Positions 33,561 to 43,283 are shown, counted from the stretch's first letter. The stretch is DNA of 64,000 nucleotides from Neobacillus novalis NBRC 102450 (GCF_001591805.1 NZ_BCVP01000010.1:186001-250000); one strand, 5' to 3'. The notes: a model not told the origin generated them from the letters alone. Program-made: numbers and translations.

Positions 33561-33682
33561 TTTTCTTCCTCCTTCAAGGCATAGTGTTGTTACATGATAA
33601 GAATAGACGACCAAACTAAACAGACTATTAATGAAATATTAATAATTTCTTAAATCGGAAGTTTTTGGTAAAAAATTGGAAA

Positions 33683-33722
33683 TTAAAAAAGCAATCCTCC
33701 CATACAGAAAGAATTGCTTTCC
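33683..33722 (-). terminator. Terminator after the TerC-family gene
   Basis: Minus strand AAAGCAAT...ATTGCTTT arms followed by TTTTTA. Confidence 0.65.
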
Positions 33723-33729
33723 AAAAAGG

Positions 33730-34518
33730 TTATGAAATTTTCGGTTCCTTTTTCACTGACTCACTGGCTTTATCTTTGGAGAAAAACCATCCAGCCGCCG
33801 CAATCCCGACTAACAAGACGTAAAAGCTTACTTTCCATTCAGTTGAATGGGCAAATTCCTCGCTAAGAATCCCTAATGACGGATGTGATAGTGTGTAGAC
33901 AGCAAGCTTTACACCAACCCAGCCAACAATCGCAAAGGCAGCAATTTCCAAACCTGGCCTTCTTTCTAACAGCTTCACAAACTGATTAGCGGCAAAGCGC
34001 ATAATCACTAACCCGATTATTCCACCTGCAAAAATAACCAAGAATTTTCCTCCGTCAAGGCCGCCGATATTTGGCAGTGGGGTATCCGGGAGGACAACCG
34101 CCATCGCTACAGCAGCAAGAATCGAGTCAACAGCAAATGCAATATCGGCTAATTCAACTTTAAACACAGTCATCCAAAAGCCGCTATTTTTTTTGGAAAC
34201 TTGCTGGTTCACAGGCTGTTCCGATTTCCTTTTAACAACCTTGCGGAAAATATGATTCCCCGCCATGAATAATAGATATAGCGCACCAATCGCTTGCACC
34301 TGCCACACATCCACAAGGAACGAAATTGCGAATAGTGAAGCAAAACGGAACACAAACGCTCCGGCCAGGCCATAAAATAAAGCCTTTTTTCGCTTTTCTT
34401 CAGGAAGATCTTTAACCATAATCGCCAGGACTAAGGCATTATCTGCTGCCAAAAGACCTTCCAAGCCCACCAAAATAACTAACACCCAGCCGTATTCCAG
34501 TAACAAACTAAAATCCAT
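33730..34518 (-). CDS. TerC-family manganese exporter (YkoY/YceF-like)
   Basis: 262 aa, about seven helices. The family motifs are GLEGLLAADNALVLAIMV near the N-terminus and VELADIAFAVDSILAAVAM in the middle, with the paired Asp/Asn residues that bind metal. TerC-family proteins under Mn riboswitches export manganese or metallate exported enzymes. GAGGAGG precedes the ATG. The upstream yybP-ykoY aptamer predicts induction by high manganese. Confidence 0.92.
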   Translation of the reverse strand: MDFSLLLEYGWVLVILVGLEGLLAADNALVLAIMVKDLPEEKRKKALFYGLAGAFVFRFASLFAISFLVDVWQVQAIGALYLLFMAGNHIFRKVVKRKSEQPVNQQVSKKNSGFWMTVFKVELADIAFAVDSILAAVAMAVVLPDTPLPNIGGLDGGKFLVIFAGGIIGLVIMRFAANQFVKLLERRPGLEIAAFAIVGWVGVKLAVYTLSHPSLGILSEEFAHSTEWKVSFYVLLVGIAAAGWFFSKDKASESVKKEPKIS

Positions 34519-34570
34519 GAATATTTCCTCCTCTAAAGTAAGTTTTTTCTAAAATTGTTCCCTCTCGCCA

Positions 34571-34606
34571 ATAAAAATAGGCCCTTACTGATGACAGTAA
34601 AGGCCT
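34571..34606 (-). terminator. Second leader hairpin with T-run
   Basis: AGGCC and GGCCT with TTACTG/CAGTAA arms; on the minus strand ATTTTTAT follows. A second terminator downstream of the Mn switch, before the TerC gene. Confidence 0.6.
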
Positions 34607-34609
34607 GAA

Positions 34610-34648
34610 GAAAACAGAAAAAGACCTTTACCGTAAAGTAAAGGTCTT
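34610..34648 (-). terminator. Riboswitch-controlled terminator
   Basis: AAGACCTTTAC and GTAAAGGTCTT form an 11-bp stem (34621-34648) followed by TTTCTGTTTTC on the minus strand. One arm, AAGACCTTTAC, is also the 3-prime strand of the aptamer P1, so aptamer folding and terminator formation exclude each other. Confidence 0.8.
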
Positions 34649-34730
34649 GCTAACAACGTCCATGTTGCCAATAAAGCCGGAGATGGATTTCTCGAAGTGA
34701 CGACTTTATTGTAGCAGCTACTCCCCTTTA
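34638..34730 (-). promoter_or_regulatory. yybP-ykoY manganese riboswitch aptamer
   Basis: Minus strand AAAGGGGAGTAG, then AAAGTCGTCACTTCGAGAAA, CCATCTCCGGCTTTATTGGC, AACATGG and GTTAGCAAGACCTTTAC follow the conserved order of the yybP-ykoY class. P1 pairs AAAGG with CCTTT. Mn2+ binding to the two loops would stabilise the aptamer and prevent termination. Confidence 0.9.
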
Positions 34731-34801
34731 AAAAGGAAATATTTTATTACTATTAATATAGTATATTATTAAGCGGTTGTCAATGTGAAGCATTAGAACG
34801 A

Positions 34802-36325
34802 TTATAATCCATATACCTCGCAGTATTTTTGCTCAAGATATTCGACAAGATAGTCGGCATTTAATTCCTCACCGGTTACTTTCACAATCAGTTCATTCGG
34901 TGTATAAAGCTTTCCATATTGATGAATGTTTTCCTTTAACCATTCTTGTAGCAGGTCAAAGCGGCCATTTTCAATGAGGTGATAAAATTCCGGCAAATCT
35001 TTTTGGATGGTCCGAAGAATTTGCGCTGCATATAGATTACCTAATGAATAAGACGGGAAATAGCCAATGCCGCCAAAGGACCAATGAACATCCTGAAGGA
35101 CGCCTTCCGTGTCTGTACTTGGTGTCACCCCTAGGTAATCATGCATTTTCTGGTTCCAAATAGCCGGCAGGTCCTTTGCTTCAATCACCCCTGCAATCAG
35201 GTCTTTTTCAATTTCATACCGCAGCATGATATGAAGATTATACGTTAATTCATCTGCTTCTACACGGATAAACGACGGCTGTACAGTGTTAACGGCACGA
35301 TAAAATTCGTCAACACTAACATTTTCAAGCTGTGCAGGAAAATGGGCTTGAAGCTGCGGGTAAAAATAATACCAGAATTCCCTGCTCCGTCCGACCATAT
35401 TTTCTAAAAATCTTGATTGCGATTCATGAATTCCAAACGATGCTCCGCTCTGAAGAACAGATTCCTCATATTCCGGATTTACATGCTGCTCATAAATGCC
35501 ATGCCCTGCTTCATGAATCGTCCCGAATAGGGCGGAACGGACATTTTTTTCAAGATAACGAGTTGTTAAGCGGACATCGCCAATCGTAACCGTTTGCGCA
35601 AAAGGATGAACGGTTTCATCCAGTCTGCCGGCTTTCATATCAAAGCCAATAATCGGCAGAATATAGCGGTTAAATGCTTTTTGGGTCTCAATATCAAATG
35701 ATTGATCAAAAACCTCGACAGCTGTCGGCTTTCCATGTTTCTGAATCCGCTCTAATAGTTTAACGCTTGATTCTCTAAGTTTAGCAAATAACGGGTCTAG
35801 TCTTTTCACCGTTAAACCTGGTTCAAATTCGTCGAGAAGTGCATCGTACGGATGCTCCTCATAGCCATAAATTTCCGCAAACTTCCGCCTAAATTGAACT
35901 ATTTTCTCTAAATACGGAAGGTAGTGGGCGAAATCATTGTTGGCTCTCGCCTCCTCCCAGGCATCATTGGCTTGGCCCGTTAAGATGCTGTATTCCTGAA
36001 AAAGGTCTGCAGGGATACTTTTCGATTTTTGATAGTACTCTCTATATTCTCGAACCTTTGCTTTTGTCACAGCATCCAGATTACTTGCAGCTGATAATAT
36101 TGCTAACAAATTGCCCATTTCCTCTGAAACGGAAAGTTTAAACACTTCCGTCCGTAAGGTCCCGATAGCTTTTGCAAACACATTTCGCCCTTTTTTCGGA
36201 GCCATAACCTTTGAATCCCAGTCAGTCAGACCAATAATACTTGAAAAATGCGTGATTTTTTCATCTAATACCCTAAAATGTTCCAATGCGGTCTGTAAAT
36301 CTAGATCGATCACTTTCTGTTCCAT
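34802..36325 (-). CDS. ypwA: Metallocarboxypeptidase, M32 (Taq) family
   Basis: 507 aa cytosolic zinc carboxypeptidase with the HEXXH motif in GTIHEAGHGIYEQHVNP and the conserved downstream GASFGIHESQSRFLENMVGRSREFW and DELTYNLHIMLRYEIEKDL blocks. M32 enzymes are dimers cleaving C-terminal residues (not proline). Size and sequence correspond to B. subtilis YpwA. GGGGGG precedes the start. Single gene, unrelated to its neighbours. Confidence 0.96.
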   Translation of the reverse strand: MEQKVIDLDLQTALEHFRVLDEKITHFSSIIGLTDWDSKVMAPKKGRNVFAKAIGTLRTEVFKLSVSEEMGNLLAILSAASNLDAVTKAKVREYREYYQKSKSIPADLFQEYSILTGQANDAWEEARANNDFAHYLPYLEKIVQFRRKFAEIYGYEEHPYDALLDEFEPGLTVKRLDPLFAKLRESSVKLLERIQKHGKPTAVEVFDQSFDIETQKAFNRYILPIIGFDMKAGRLDETVHPFAQTVTIGDVRLTTRYLEKNVRSALFGTIHEAGHGIYEQHVNPEYEESVLQSGASFGIHESQSRFLENMVGRSREFWYYFYPQLQAHFPAQLENVSVDEFYRAVNTVQPSFIRVEADELTYNLHIMLRYEIEKDLIAGVIEAKDLPAIWNQKMHDYLGVTPSTDTEGVLQDVHWSFGGIGYFPSYSLGNLYAAQILRTIQKDLPEFYHLIENGRFDLLQEWLKENIHQYGKLYTPNELIVKVTGEELNADYLVEYLEQKYCEVYGL

Positions 36326-36592
36326 ATGTAGCCCCCCTAAACATGATTCTATTACTTAAAGAATGGCAGTTGCAGAAACCGCCACATCCACTTTATTATA
36401 AATTAAAAATTCAAATAGGGGAAAAAATTAGAAAACTTTTTCTTAGCTATAGAAAGGATTTCGACGTTAACGAATTAGCTTTTACCTTTCACTAATAATC
36501 AAATCTGTATAAATTTAACATATAAGAGGAAAAACTAATCTCTGATGCAGGACTACGCTTAGTCGATAACGTATTTAGGAGGCCTATATTTT
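36326..36592. other. Intergenic region before the first molybdenum hydroxylase operon
   Basis: 267 bases between divergent genes. Apart from the AGGAGG of the downstream gene at about 36580, I see no convincing promoter, operator or RNA structure. Confidence 0.3.
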
Positions 36593-38938
36593 ATGCAGGA
36601 CAGAACAGGGACGGCAGTTGGAAAGCCGATACAAAGAATTGATGCCGTTGAAAAAGCAGCGGGAACAGTTCGATACATAGACGACTATACGTTACCTGGT
36701 TTGGCCCACGCAAAGCTGGTTAAGAGCAGCTATGCCCACGCTAAGATTAACTCAATTGACTCAACAGAGGCATGGAAGGTACCTGGAGTTCGGGCGATTA
36801 TCACAGGAAAAATGTTTCCATATCATATTGGTCCAATCCTCGCAGATCGGCCTCCGTTGGCGATTGAAAAAGTTCGCTATTACGGCGAACCGGTAGCCAT
36901 CGTTGTTGCTGACCATGAACACCAAGCAAAAAGAGCTGCCGCCCTCGTAAAAGTCGATTACGAACCATTGCAGGTGGTCAATTCAGTACGGGATGCCTTC
37001 CAAACTGGAGCTCCCTTAGTCCATGAAAACTCTGGCCAATACATGAAGATCATTAGCAATGTATACCCCGTTCAGGGAACAAACATTGGCAGCCATATTA
37101 AGATTCGCAAGGGTGATTTCATTAAGACCTGGGAAGCTTGCACGACAAAGGTGAAAGAAACCTACTCTTTTAACCTATCCGATCATGTTGCCCTAGAAAC
37201 AAGAAGTACTAGGGTCGAAATAAAATCTTCCGGCAAGGTGATTATTCATACCACGACGCAATCACCTTTTACGATAAAAAAAGTCATGAATCAATTCTTT
37301 AATATTGAACTGGGCAATATCATTGTCCACACGACAATTGTCGGCGGTGCATTTGGAGGGAAAGGCACTGTCCAACTGGAACCACTCGCGTATTTAGCCT
37401 CAAAAGCCATTGGCGGAAAAATGGTGAAGTTGAATTATGAGCGCGAAGAAGATCTGATTACGGCTCCGTGCCACATTGGCGTGGAAGCGACGATTTCGCT
37501 TGGAACCAATAAAGACGGGAAAATCATCGCAGGACAATACACGTTTTTGATTGATTCAGGTGCTTATACGGACCAGGCGGCTGGAATTACCCGTGCGATG
37601 GCCCTTGATTGTACAGGACCATATAATGTCCCGAATGTTTGGTGTGATTCGTATTGCATGTACACCAATCACCCTTATGCTACCTCTTTCAGGGGGTACG
37701 CCCATCCGGAACTTACCTTTGCCGTCGAGCGCACTATGGACCAGCTTGCTAAAAAATTATCGATTGACCCTATCGAGCTCCGAAAAATGAATACGATTCA
37801 ACCCGGTGACACTTCACCAACCCAGTCTGTCATTACCGCTAATAACATTGGCGATACGTTGAAATGCCTAGAAAGAGCAAGGGAACTCATTCAATGGGAT
37901 GAGGGGCAGCGGCTCGAAATCAGCAACAATAAAATAAGAGCAAAAGGGATTAGTACTTTTTGGAAAACATCGACAACGGCCACGAATGCCCAGTCAGGAG
38001 CAATTCTAAAGTTTGAAGCAGACGGCAGTGTGAATTTGAACTGCGCGGCGATTGAATTAGGACAAGGAACAAAAACCATTTTAGCGCAAATCATCGCTGA
38101 AAGATTAAAGCTGGAAATGAATAAGATTCATATCACGATGGAAGTCAATTCCTCCTATGACCCGCATCAATGGCGGACGGTTGCCAGTAGTACGACATTT
38201 CTAGCGGGAAGAGCTGTTTTAGCTGCCTGTGATGATGCGATATCGCAGCTAAAAAGAACCGCCTCAATCGCATTAAAATGTTCTAAGGAGGACTTAGAGG
38301 TTGGCGGCGGTCGCGTTTATTTAAAACCAAATCCCGATTATGGTGTCCAAATAAAAGATATCGCATTAGGTTATCAATACCCAAATGGGCATGCAGTGGA
38401 AGGCCAGGTAGTAGGTCATGGAAAATACATTCAAAGACATTTAACCCCCATGGATAAGGAAACAGGGTTCGGTAAGCCGGGACCGTGGTGGTCTGTCGGA
38501 ACACAGGCAATTGAAGTCGAATGGGATACAAGGGATTATACCTACAAAATTTTAAAAGCTGTTACAGTGCTTGACGGCGGCACCATCATTAACCCGGCGA
38601 CCGCAACCCAGCAAATGAGAGGCGGCATGTATTTAGGTCTTAGCTTTGCCAGCAGCGAGGCGTTTCTTTTTGATGAAGGAGGAATTGTTCAAAACCCGCA
38701 ATTACGGACCTATCAAATCATCAGATTTGGCGAACAGCCTGTCGAATATCTGGTCGACTTTATTGAATCCCCTGCTGCTGACGGGCCATACGGGGCACGC
38801 GGAATCGGCGAATATGGGGTGATTGGCATGGCGGGGGCACTAGCCAACAGTCTGTCCGCGGCTGCACAAGTAGAGTTGAATCATTTGCCATTAATTCCTG
38901 AGTTAATCTGGAAGACAAAGAAGGAGCACTTGAAATGA
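36593..38938 (+). CDS. Molybdenum hydroxylase large subunit (xanthine dehydrogenase family), copy 1
   Basis: 781 aa catalytic subunit binding the molybdopterin cofactor. Aldehyde oxidase/xanthine dehydrogenase signatures: GGAFGGKGTVQLEPLAYLAS, the FRGYAHPELTFAVERTMD region, and the C-terminal GARGIGE with the catalytic glutamate. The carbon-monoxide dehydrogenase loop (AYxCSFR) is not present: the place reads TSFRGYA, so it is a hydroxylase of a purine, aldehyde or aromatic N-heterocycle, not a CO dehydrogenase. The ATG has AGGAGG upstream. Ends overlap the FAD-subunit gene by four bases. No XdhC or MocA chaperone is encoded in the window. Confidence 0.92.
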   Translation: MQDRTGTAVGKPIQRIDAVEKAAGTVRYIDDYTLPGLAHAKLVKSSYAHAKINSIDSTEAWKVPGVRAIITGKMFPYHIGPILADRPPLAIEKVRYYGEPVAIVVADHEHQAKRAAALVKVDYEPLQVVNSVRDAFQTGAPLVHENSGQYMKIISNVYPVQGTNIGSHIKIRKGDFIKTWEACTTKVKETYSFNLSDHVALETRSTRVEIKSSGKVIIHTTTQSPFTIKKVMNQFFNIELGNIIVHTTIVGGAFGGKGTVQLEPLAYLASKAIGGKMVKLNYEREEDLITAPCHIGVEATISLGTNKDGKIIAGQYTFLIDSGAYTDQAAGITRAMALDCTGPYNVPNVWCDSYCMYTNHPYATSFRGYAHPELTFAVERTMDQLAKKLSIDPIELRKMNTIQPGDTSPTQSVITANNIGDTLKCLERARELIQWDEGQRLEISNNKIRAKGISTFWKTSTTATNAQSGAILKFEADGSVNLNCAAIELGQGTKTILAQIIAERLKLEMNKIHITMEVNSSYDPHQWRTVASSTTFLAGRAVLAACDDAISQLKRTASIALKCSKEDLEVGGGRVYLKPNPDYGVQIKDIALGYQYPNGHAVEGQVVGHGKYIQRHLTPMDKETGFGKPGPWWSVGTQAIEVEWDTRDYTYKILKAVTVLDGGTIINPATATQQMRGGMYLGLSFASSEAFLFDEGGIVQNPQLRTYQIIRFGEQPVEYLVDFIESPAADGPYGARGIGEYGVIGMAGALANSLSAAAQVELNHLPLIPELIWKTKKEHLK

Positions 38939-39774
38939 TTCCGTTTGACTTTGAATATTACAAACCCGATTCGATAACTGAGGCAATTCAGACGTTTCAG
39001 GATATCGAGAGCCAGGGCAAAAAGGTCATCTATTATAGCGGTGGGACAGAATTTATTACTTTTTCGCGAATAAATAAATTGAGCGCTGACGCCGTTATTG
39101 ATCTAAAAGGGATTCCTGAATGCCAAGTATTGGAATCCCTTGGAGACCTGCTGGTTATCGGTTCCGCCGTTTCATTAAATAAAATTGCCAAGTCCAATTT
39201 ATTTCCGCTTCTTGGTCAAGCCGTCAAACAGGTTGCAGACCATACATCTAGAAACAAAATTACGATTGGCGGCAATCTTCATAGCCGGTTAATCTATCGC
39301 GAAGGGGTACTTCCGCTGCTATTGGCGGACGCGCAAGTAAAAATTGCCGGCAAAGAGGGCGAACAGGTTCTTGCATTCGAAGATGTTTTTCAGCAAGAAA
39401 TGAAATTGGGACCTGGGCAGTTCCTCATACAAATTTTAGTAGAAAAGTCCTACGCCTCTTACCAGTATATCAGCATAAAAAAAACAAAAACCTCTAAGGT
39501 GGGTTATCCTGTCGTATCCCTTGCTGCGATTGCAAAAGACAGCCAGATCCGTGCGGCATTTAGCGGAGTCTGTGCGTATCCATTTAGGTCTGCTCAAATG
39601 GAAGCGGCGTTAAACGATTCTTCCCTTTCAATCGAAAAGCGGATTGAACAAGCGCTTAGTCGCCTTCCAGCACCAATTGTCAATGATATTCAGGCTTCTA
39701 GAGAATACCGCGAATTTGTGTTAATTAATGCGTTAGAGGATGCGCTGGATGCTTTGAAGGGAGCGATTTCATGA
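38935..39774 (+). CDS. Molybdenum hydroxylase FAD-binding subunit, copy 1
   Basis: 279 aa CoxM/PucC-like subunit. The FAD-binding stretches are YSGGTEFITFSR and TIGGNLHS with DHTSRNKIT, followed by the CO_deh_flav_C-like region. It passes electrons from the iron-sulfur centres to FAD and then NAD or another acceptor. Translationally coupled both sides by ATGA overlaps. Confidence 0.9.
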   Translation: MIPFDFEYYKPDSITEAIQTFQDIESQGKKVIYYSGGTEFITFSRINKLSADAVIDLKGIPECQVLESLGDLLVIGSAVSLNKIAKSNLFPLLGQAVKQVADHTSRNKITIGGNLHSRLIYREGVLPLLLADAQVKIAGKEGEQVLAFEDVFQQEMKLGPGQFLIQILVEKSYASYQYISIKKTKTSKVGYPVVSLAAIAKDSQIRAAFSGVCAYPFRSAQMEAALNDSSLSIEKRIEQALSRLPAPIVNDIQASREYREFVLINALEDALDALKGAIS

Positions 39775-40253
39775 TCAAAAATGGTTCATCTAAATCAGTC
39801 GTAAAATTACATGTGAATGGAGACAGTCATGAGGTAACCATTCGCTCCGCAGACACTCTCCTTCTTACATTAAGAGAACAGCTCGGTTTAAACGGTGCGA
39901 AGCGGGCTTGTGAAAATGGTGATTGCGGCGCCTGTACAATCCTAATAAACGGCGAACCGATGCATTCTTGTTTGTCACTGGCTATCGAATCAATCAACCA
40001 GCCAATAACGACCATCGAGGGTCTAAAGGCTTCTAACATTCAAGAAACCTTTGTCGAAAAATGGGCGATTCAATGCGGCTATTGTACACCAGGTTTTATC
40101 TTAAATTGCCATGCATTAGCAGAAACAGAGCCCAACGCAACTGATGAAGTAATCGAAGAGTGGATGCAGTCCAATCTTTGCCGCTGCACAGGGTACCAAG
40201 AAATTAAAGAAGCTGTTAAGACTGTTTTGCAAGCAAAGACGAACAAAATTTGA
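39771..40253 (+). CDS. Molybdenum hydroxylase [2Fe-2S] subunit, copy 1
   Basis: 160 aa CoxS/PucE-like subunit. The ferredoxin-type cluster ligands are in CENGDCGACTILINGEPMHSC, and the second cluster, CGYCTPGF and CRCTGY, is in the helical C-terminal half. All eight expected cysteines are visible. Last gene of the operon; only a weak hairpin without a T-run follows. Confidence 0.93.
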   Translation: MIKNGSSKSVVKLHVNGDSHEVTIRSADTLLLTLREQLGLNGAKRACENGDCGACTILINGEPMHSCLSLAIESINQPITTIEGLKASNIQETFVEKWAIQCGYCTPGFILNCHALAETEPNATDEVIEEWMQSNLCRCTGYQEIKEAVKTVLQAKTNKI

Positions 40254-40301
40254 GCAAAATATAATGCCCCAGCCTTAGAAAGACTGGGATCTCCGATTCC
40301 A

Positions 40302-40694
40302 TTACCCTTTTTTGAAGCTGTAATTTCCCTGATTTAAGGATTCAACCAGGCTAAGTGTTTGCGCGGCCTGTTCAATTTGCTGCAGAATCTGTTCTAGTTG
40401 CTGCTGCTGCGCCGTTTGCGATTGGGTAACCGCAAGCCCTTGCATTTGATTTAGCTGGGCAGCTGCCTGTCCAAGCTGCTGAGCAGCTTGCTGCATTGCC
40501 TGGGGATTGTTCATCGAAACGTTTTGCTGAATGGTAGTTGCTGCCTGTTGCAGTGATTGGAGCGCTTGCTGCTTCCCAGTTTGAAATTGCTGTTCCACCA
40601 TTGGCTGATTTTGCTGCTGCTCTATTTCCTGCTGCTGCATCTGTTGTTGGTTAAAGCTTTGTGATTGCATTTGCTGTTGGTTTTGCTTTTCCAT
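40302..40694 (-). CDS. Gln-rich low-complexity protein, unknown
   Basis: 130 aa, dominated by Gln (runs such as QQQMQQQEIEQQQNQ), with Met, Ala and Ser, and an amphipathic central segment (QAMQQAAQQLGQAAAQLNQM) that could form a coiled coil. TAAAGGAGG precedes the ATG at good spacing, which supports translation. No family recognised; composition recalls spore-coat or spore-associated small proteins, as a guess only. Confidence 0.55.
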   Translation of the reverse strand: MEKQNQQQMQSQSFNQQQMQQQEIEQQQNQPMVEQQFQTGKQQALQSLQQAATTIQQNVSMNNPQAMQQAAQQLGQAAAQLNQMQGLAVTQSQTAQQQQLEQILQQIEQAAQTLSLVESLNQGNYSFKKG

Positions 40695-40885
40695 CAGTAA
40701 TCCTCCTTTAGCAAGTCATAAAATTAGTTTTGATAAAATGATTCCTTTCTATCCATAAGGGAATGAACTGATTGTTTAGATTATTCCTTAAATTTTGAAG
40801 AGAATTTCCATTATTTGTTGTTCCCCCTTTTAAGATAAGGCATAATAAAAGAAATGAATCGTAGGTAAAAGGATGTGGATACACG

Positions 40886-42952
40886 TTGGAGCAACAAAAA
40901 AAGAAAAAAAACCATTTCCCCTTTCGATTGAATATACTTTTTTTTAGTGTGTTTTTACTATTCTCCGTCCTTATTTTACGATTAGGATTTGTCCAAATTG
41001 TATATGGAGAAAACTTCAAAAGGGATTTGGATAGAAAAGAAGATTTTACCATCAGTAATCCAGTACCGCGAGGAAAAATTTACGATCGGGATTACAAAGT
41101 TATCGTCGATAATATTCCAAAAAAAGCAATCACATTTACAAATGAAGGCTTCAGCCAAAAAGAAATGCTGGCAACAGCAGAAAAATTAGCCAAATTGATT
41201 ACTAAAAACACGGATAAAGTTACGGACAGGAACAAGCGGGAATTCTGGATTATGAAGTATCCCAAGTTAGCTGAAGCTAAAATTACTGATAATGAAAGAG
41301 CCTTATATGATGACAAGAAATTAACCGATAAAGACATCTATAAGTTTAAATTAGACCGCATTACTGACAAAGAATTAGTTTTTACAAAAGAGGAACTTGA
41401 AGTATTGGCGATTTACCGTGAGTTTAACAGCGGCTATAAATTTACACCGCAAATCGTCAAAAATGAAGATGTTACCGAGAAGGAATTTGCGATTGTCAGT
41501 GAAAATCTTCAATTCCTTCCTGGGGTTGATACGACAACCGATTGGGAGCGGTCCTACGTCTTTGAAAATACCTTAAGATCTGTGTTAGGGAAGGTAACAA
41601 AATCTGATGAAGGTCTGCCTGCTGAACAATTGGATTATTTTTTGGCAAGAGGCTACAGTCTCAATGACCGCATTGGAAAAAGTCAGCTAGAACTTCAGTA
41701 TGAGGATGTTCTTCATGGTACGAAATCAAAGATTAAAAATAGTATTGATAAAACAGGCAATATCATTGAAACCAATGTTATGAGCGTTGGGAAAAAAGGG
41801 AAAGATCTCGTTTTAACGATTGATATGAACTTGCAAATGGCGATCGATAAGATTGTTGAAGAGGAGCTATGGGTCACAAAGCAATCACCAGGGACGAAAC
41901 TTACAGACCGTGCCTACGTCGTCTTAATGGACCCGCGAACAGGTGAGCTCTTAACAATGTCCGGGAAAAAAATTGTTAAAAACAAAGAAACGGGCAGGTC
42001 AGAAATGGAAGATGACGCACTCGGAACCTTTACGACAACCTACAACGTTGGTTCTGTAGTAAAGGGGGCAACTATTTTAACCGGTTATAAAACAGGTGCC
42101 ATTTCTCCTGGTACCTCTTTTGATGATGCTGGGATAAAGATAAAAGATACCCCGATTAAAAAGTCATATACTTATTTAGGAAAATTGAATGAACTCGATG
42201 CCTTAAAGAAATCTTCCAACGTTTATATGTTCCAAACCGCGATTAGAATCGGGAAAGGTCATTATGAATACGATCAACCGTTGAATTTCAGTAACAAAAA
42301 TGCCTTTGAGGATATTCGGAATTCGTTTGCTTCCTTTGGCCTTGGAGCAAGAACGGGAATTGATTTGCCAAATGAGCAGACCGGATTAAAAGGGCAAAGT
42401 AGGCTCCCAGGTTATTTGTTCGACCTTGTTATCGGTCAATATGATACGTATTCGGCGATGCAGCTGGCCCAGTATGCTTCAACGATTGCAAATGGCGGCT
42501 ATCGTATGCAGCCCCATGTGGTGAAAGAATTTCGTGAGACTGCCGTTGAATCCAATGAACTTGGAACTGTCGCTCAAGAAATCCATCCTACCGTCCTGAA
42601 TACCATCGATGTGAAAAAAGAATGGATGTATAATGTCCAAACAGGCTTTAAAAAGGTGATGCAGGAGCCGGGAGGAACTGCCTATAATTTCTTTGGAAAG
42701 GCTGCTTACTCACCAGCAGGAAAAACGGGAACCGCCGAAGCCTTTTATGATGGCCCCTTGCGCAGTAATTATGGCAAAGAACCGCCTCCCGTTATGAACT
42801 TAAGCCTGATAGGCTATGCCCCAAGTGCAAATCCCGAAGTGGCCATGGCGGTGTTAGTTCCATGGGCTTACGAAGGAACCATAGATAATCGGGCAAGCCT
42901 CAGGATTGGCCAAAGGGTACTGGATACGTATTTTCAAATGAAAAACCAATAA
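40886..42952 (+). CDS. Class B penicillin-binding protein (PbpA/PbpH-like transpeptidase)
   Basis: 688 aa, TTG start. N-terminal membrane anchor (about 13-37), dimerisation/pedestal domain with PVPRGKIYDRD, then transpeptidase motifs SVVK (Ser390), SSN (443-445) and KTG (613-615). Such PBPs crosslink lateral-wall peptidoglycan with RodA in cell elongation, or serve redundantly. It lies alone between two molybdenum hydroxylase operons, with a terminator after it. Confidence 0.92.
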   Translation: MEQQKKKKNHFPFRLNILFFSVFLLFSVLILRLGFVQIVYGENFKRDLDRKEDFTISNPVPRGKIYDRDYKVIVDNIPKKAITFTNEGFSQKEMLATAEKLAKLITKNTDKVTDRNKREFWIMKYPKLAEAKITDNERALYDDKKLTDKDIYKFKLDRITDKELVFTKEELEVLAIYREFNSGYKFTPQIVKNEDVTEKEFAIVSENLQFLPGVDTTTDWERSYVFENTLRSVLGKVTKSDEGLPAEQLDYFLARGYSLNDRIGKSQLELQYEDVLHGTKSKIKNSIDKTGNIIETNVMSVGKKGKDLVLTIDMNLQMAIDKIVEEELWVTKQSPGTKLTDRAYVVLMDPRTGELLTMSGKKIVKNKETGRSEMEDDALGTFTTTYNVGSVVKGATILTGYKTGAISPGTSFDDAGIKIKDTPIKKSYTYLGKLNELDALKKSSNVYMFQTAIRIGKGHYEYDQPLNFSNKNAFEDIRNSFASFGLGARTGIDLPNEQTGLKGQSRLPGYLFDLVIGQYDTYSAMQLAQYASTIANGGYRMQPHVVKEFRETAVESNELGTVAQEIHPTVLNTIDVKKEWMYNVQTGFKKVMQEPGGTAYNFFGKAAYSPAGKTGTAEAFYDGPLRSNYGKEPPPVMNLSLIGYAPSANPEVAMAVLVPWAYEGTIDNRASLRIGQRVLDTYFQMKNQ

Positions 42953-42954
42953 TT

Positions 42955-42982
42955 AAGACGGCTCCTCGGGCCGTCTTTTCTT
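42955..42982 (+). terminator. Terminator after the class B PBP
   Basis: AAGACGGC and GCCGTCTT arms, then TTCTTTG. Confidence 0.8.
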
Positions 42983-42989
42983 TGTTAAA

Positions 42990-43130
42990 CGGCACTGTGA
43001 ACCTCTTAGAGTGCCCGTTCTTGGCTTTTTCTTTTGTTCATGGGCACTGTGAACCTCTCAGAGTGCCCGTTCTTGGCTTTTTCTTGTGTTCATGGGCACT
43101 GTGAACCTCTCAGAGTGCCAATATCCAGTT
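42990..43130. repeat. Second array of the 52-bp hairpin repeat (three copies)
   Basis: Copies begin at 42990, 43042 and 43094, an exact 52-bp period, each with GGCACTGTGAACCTCT.AGAG, GTGCC. The reverse complement (CGGGCACTCTGAGAGGTTCACAG) has the same design as the units at 11070-11680: inverted GGGCAC/GTGCCC arms with GAGAG and GTTCA. The rest of the gap to 43283 holds no gene that I can support. Confidence 0.85.
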
Positions 43131-43283
43131 TTTTCCTTTTTGGGGCTCATTGAGTAGGACCTTTTTCCAGCTTCTCGGATAAAATTAATTTTTTTGTGAC
43201 CGTGGGGATCCTTTTTTCGCTTTCACGGGCACAATTATTTTTCTAGTAATAGAATACCAAAATCAGGAAAGAGGAAGCGATAA

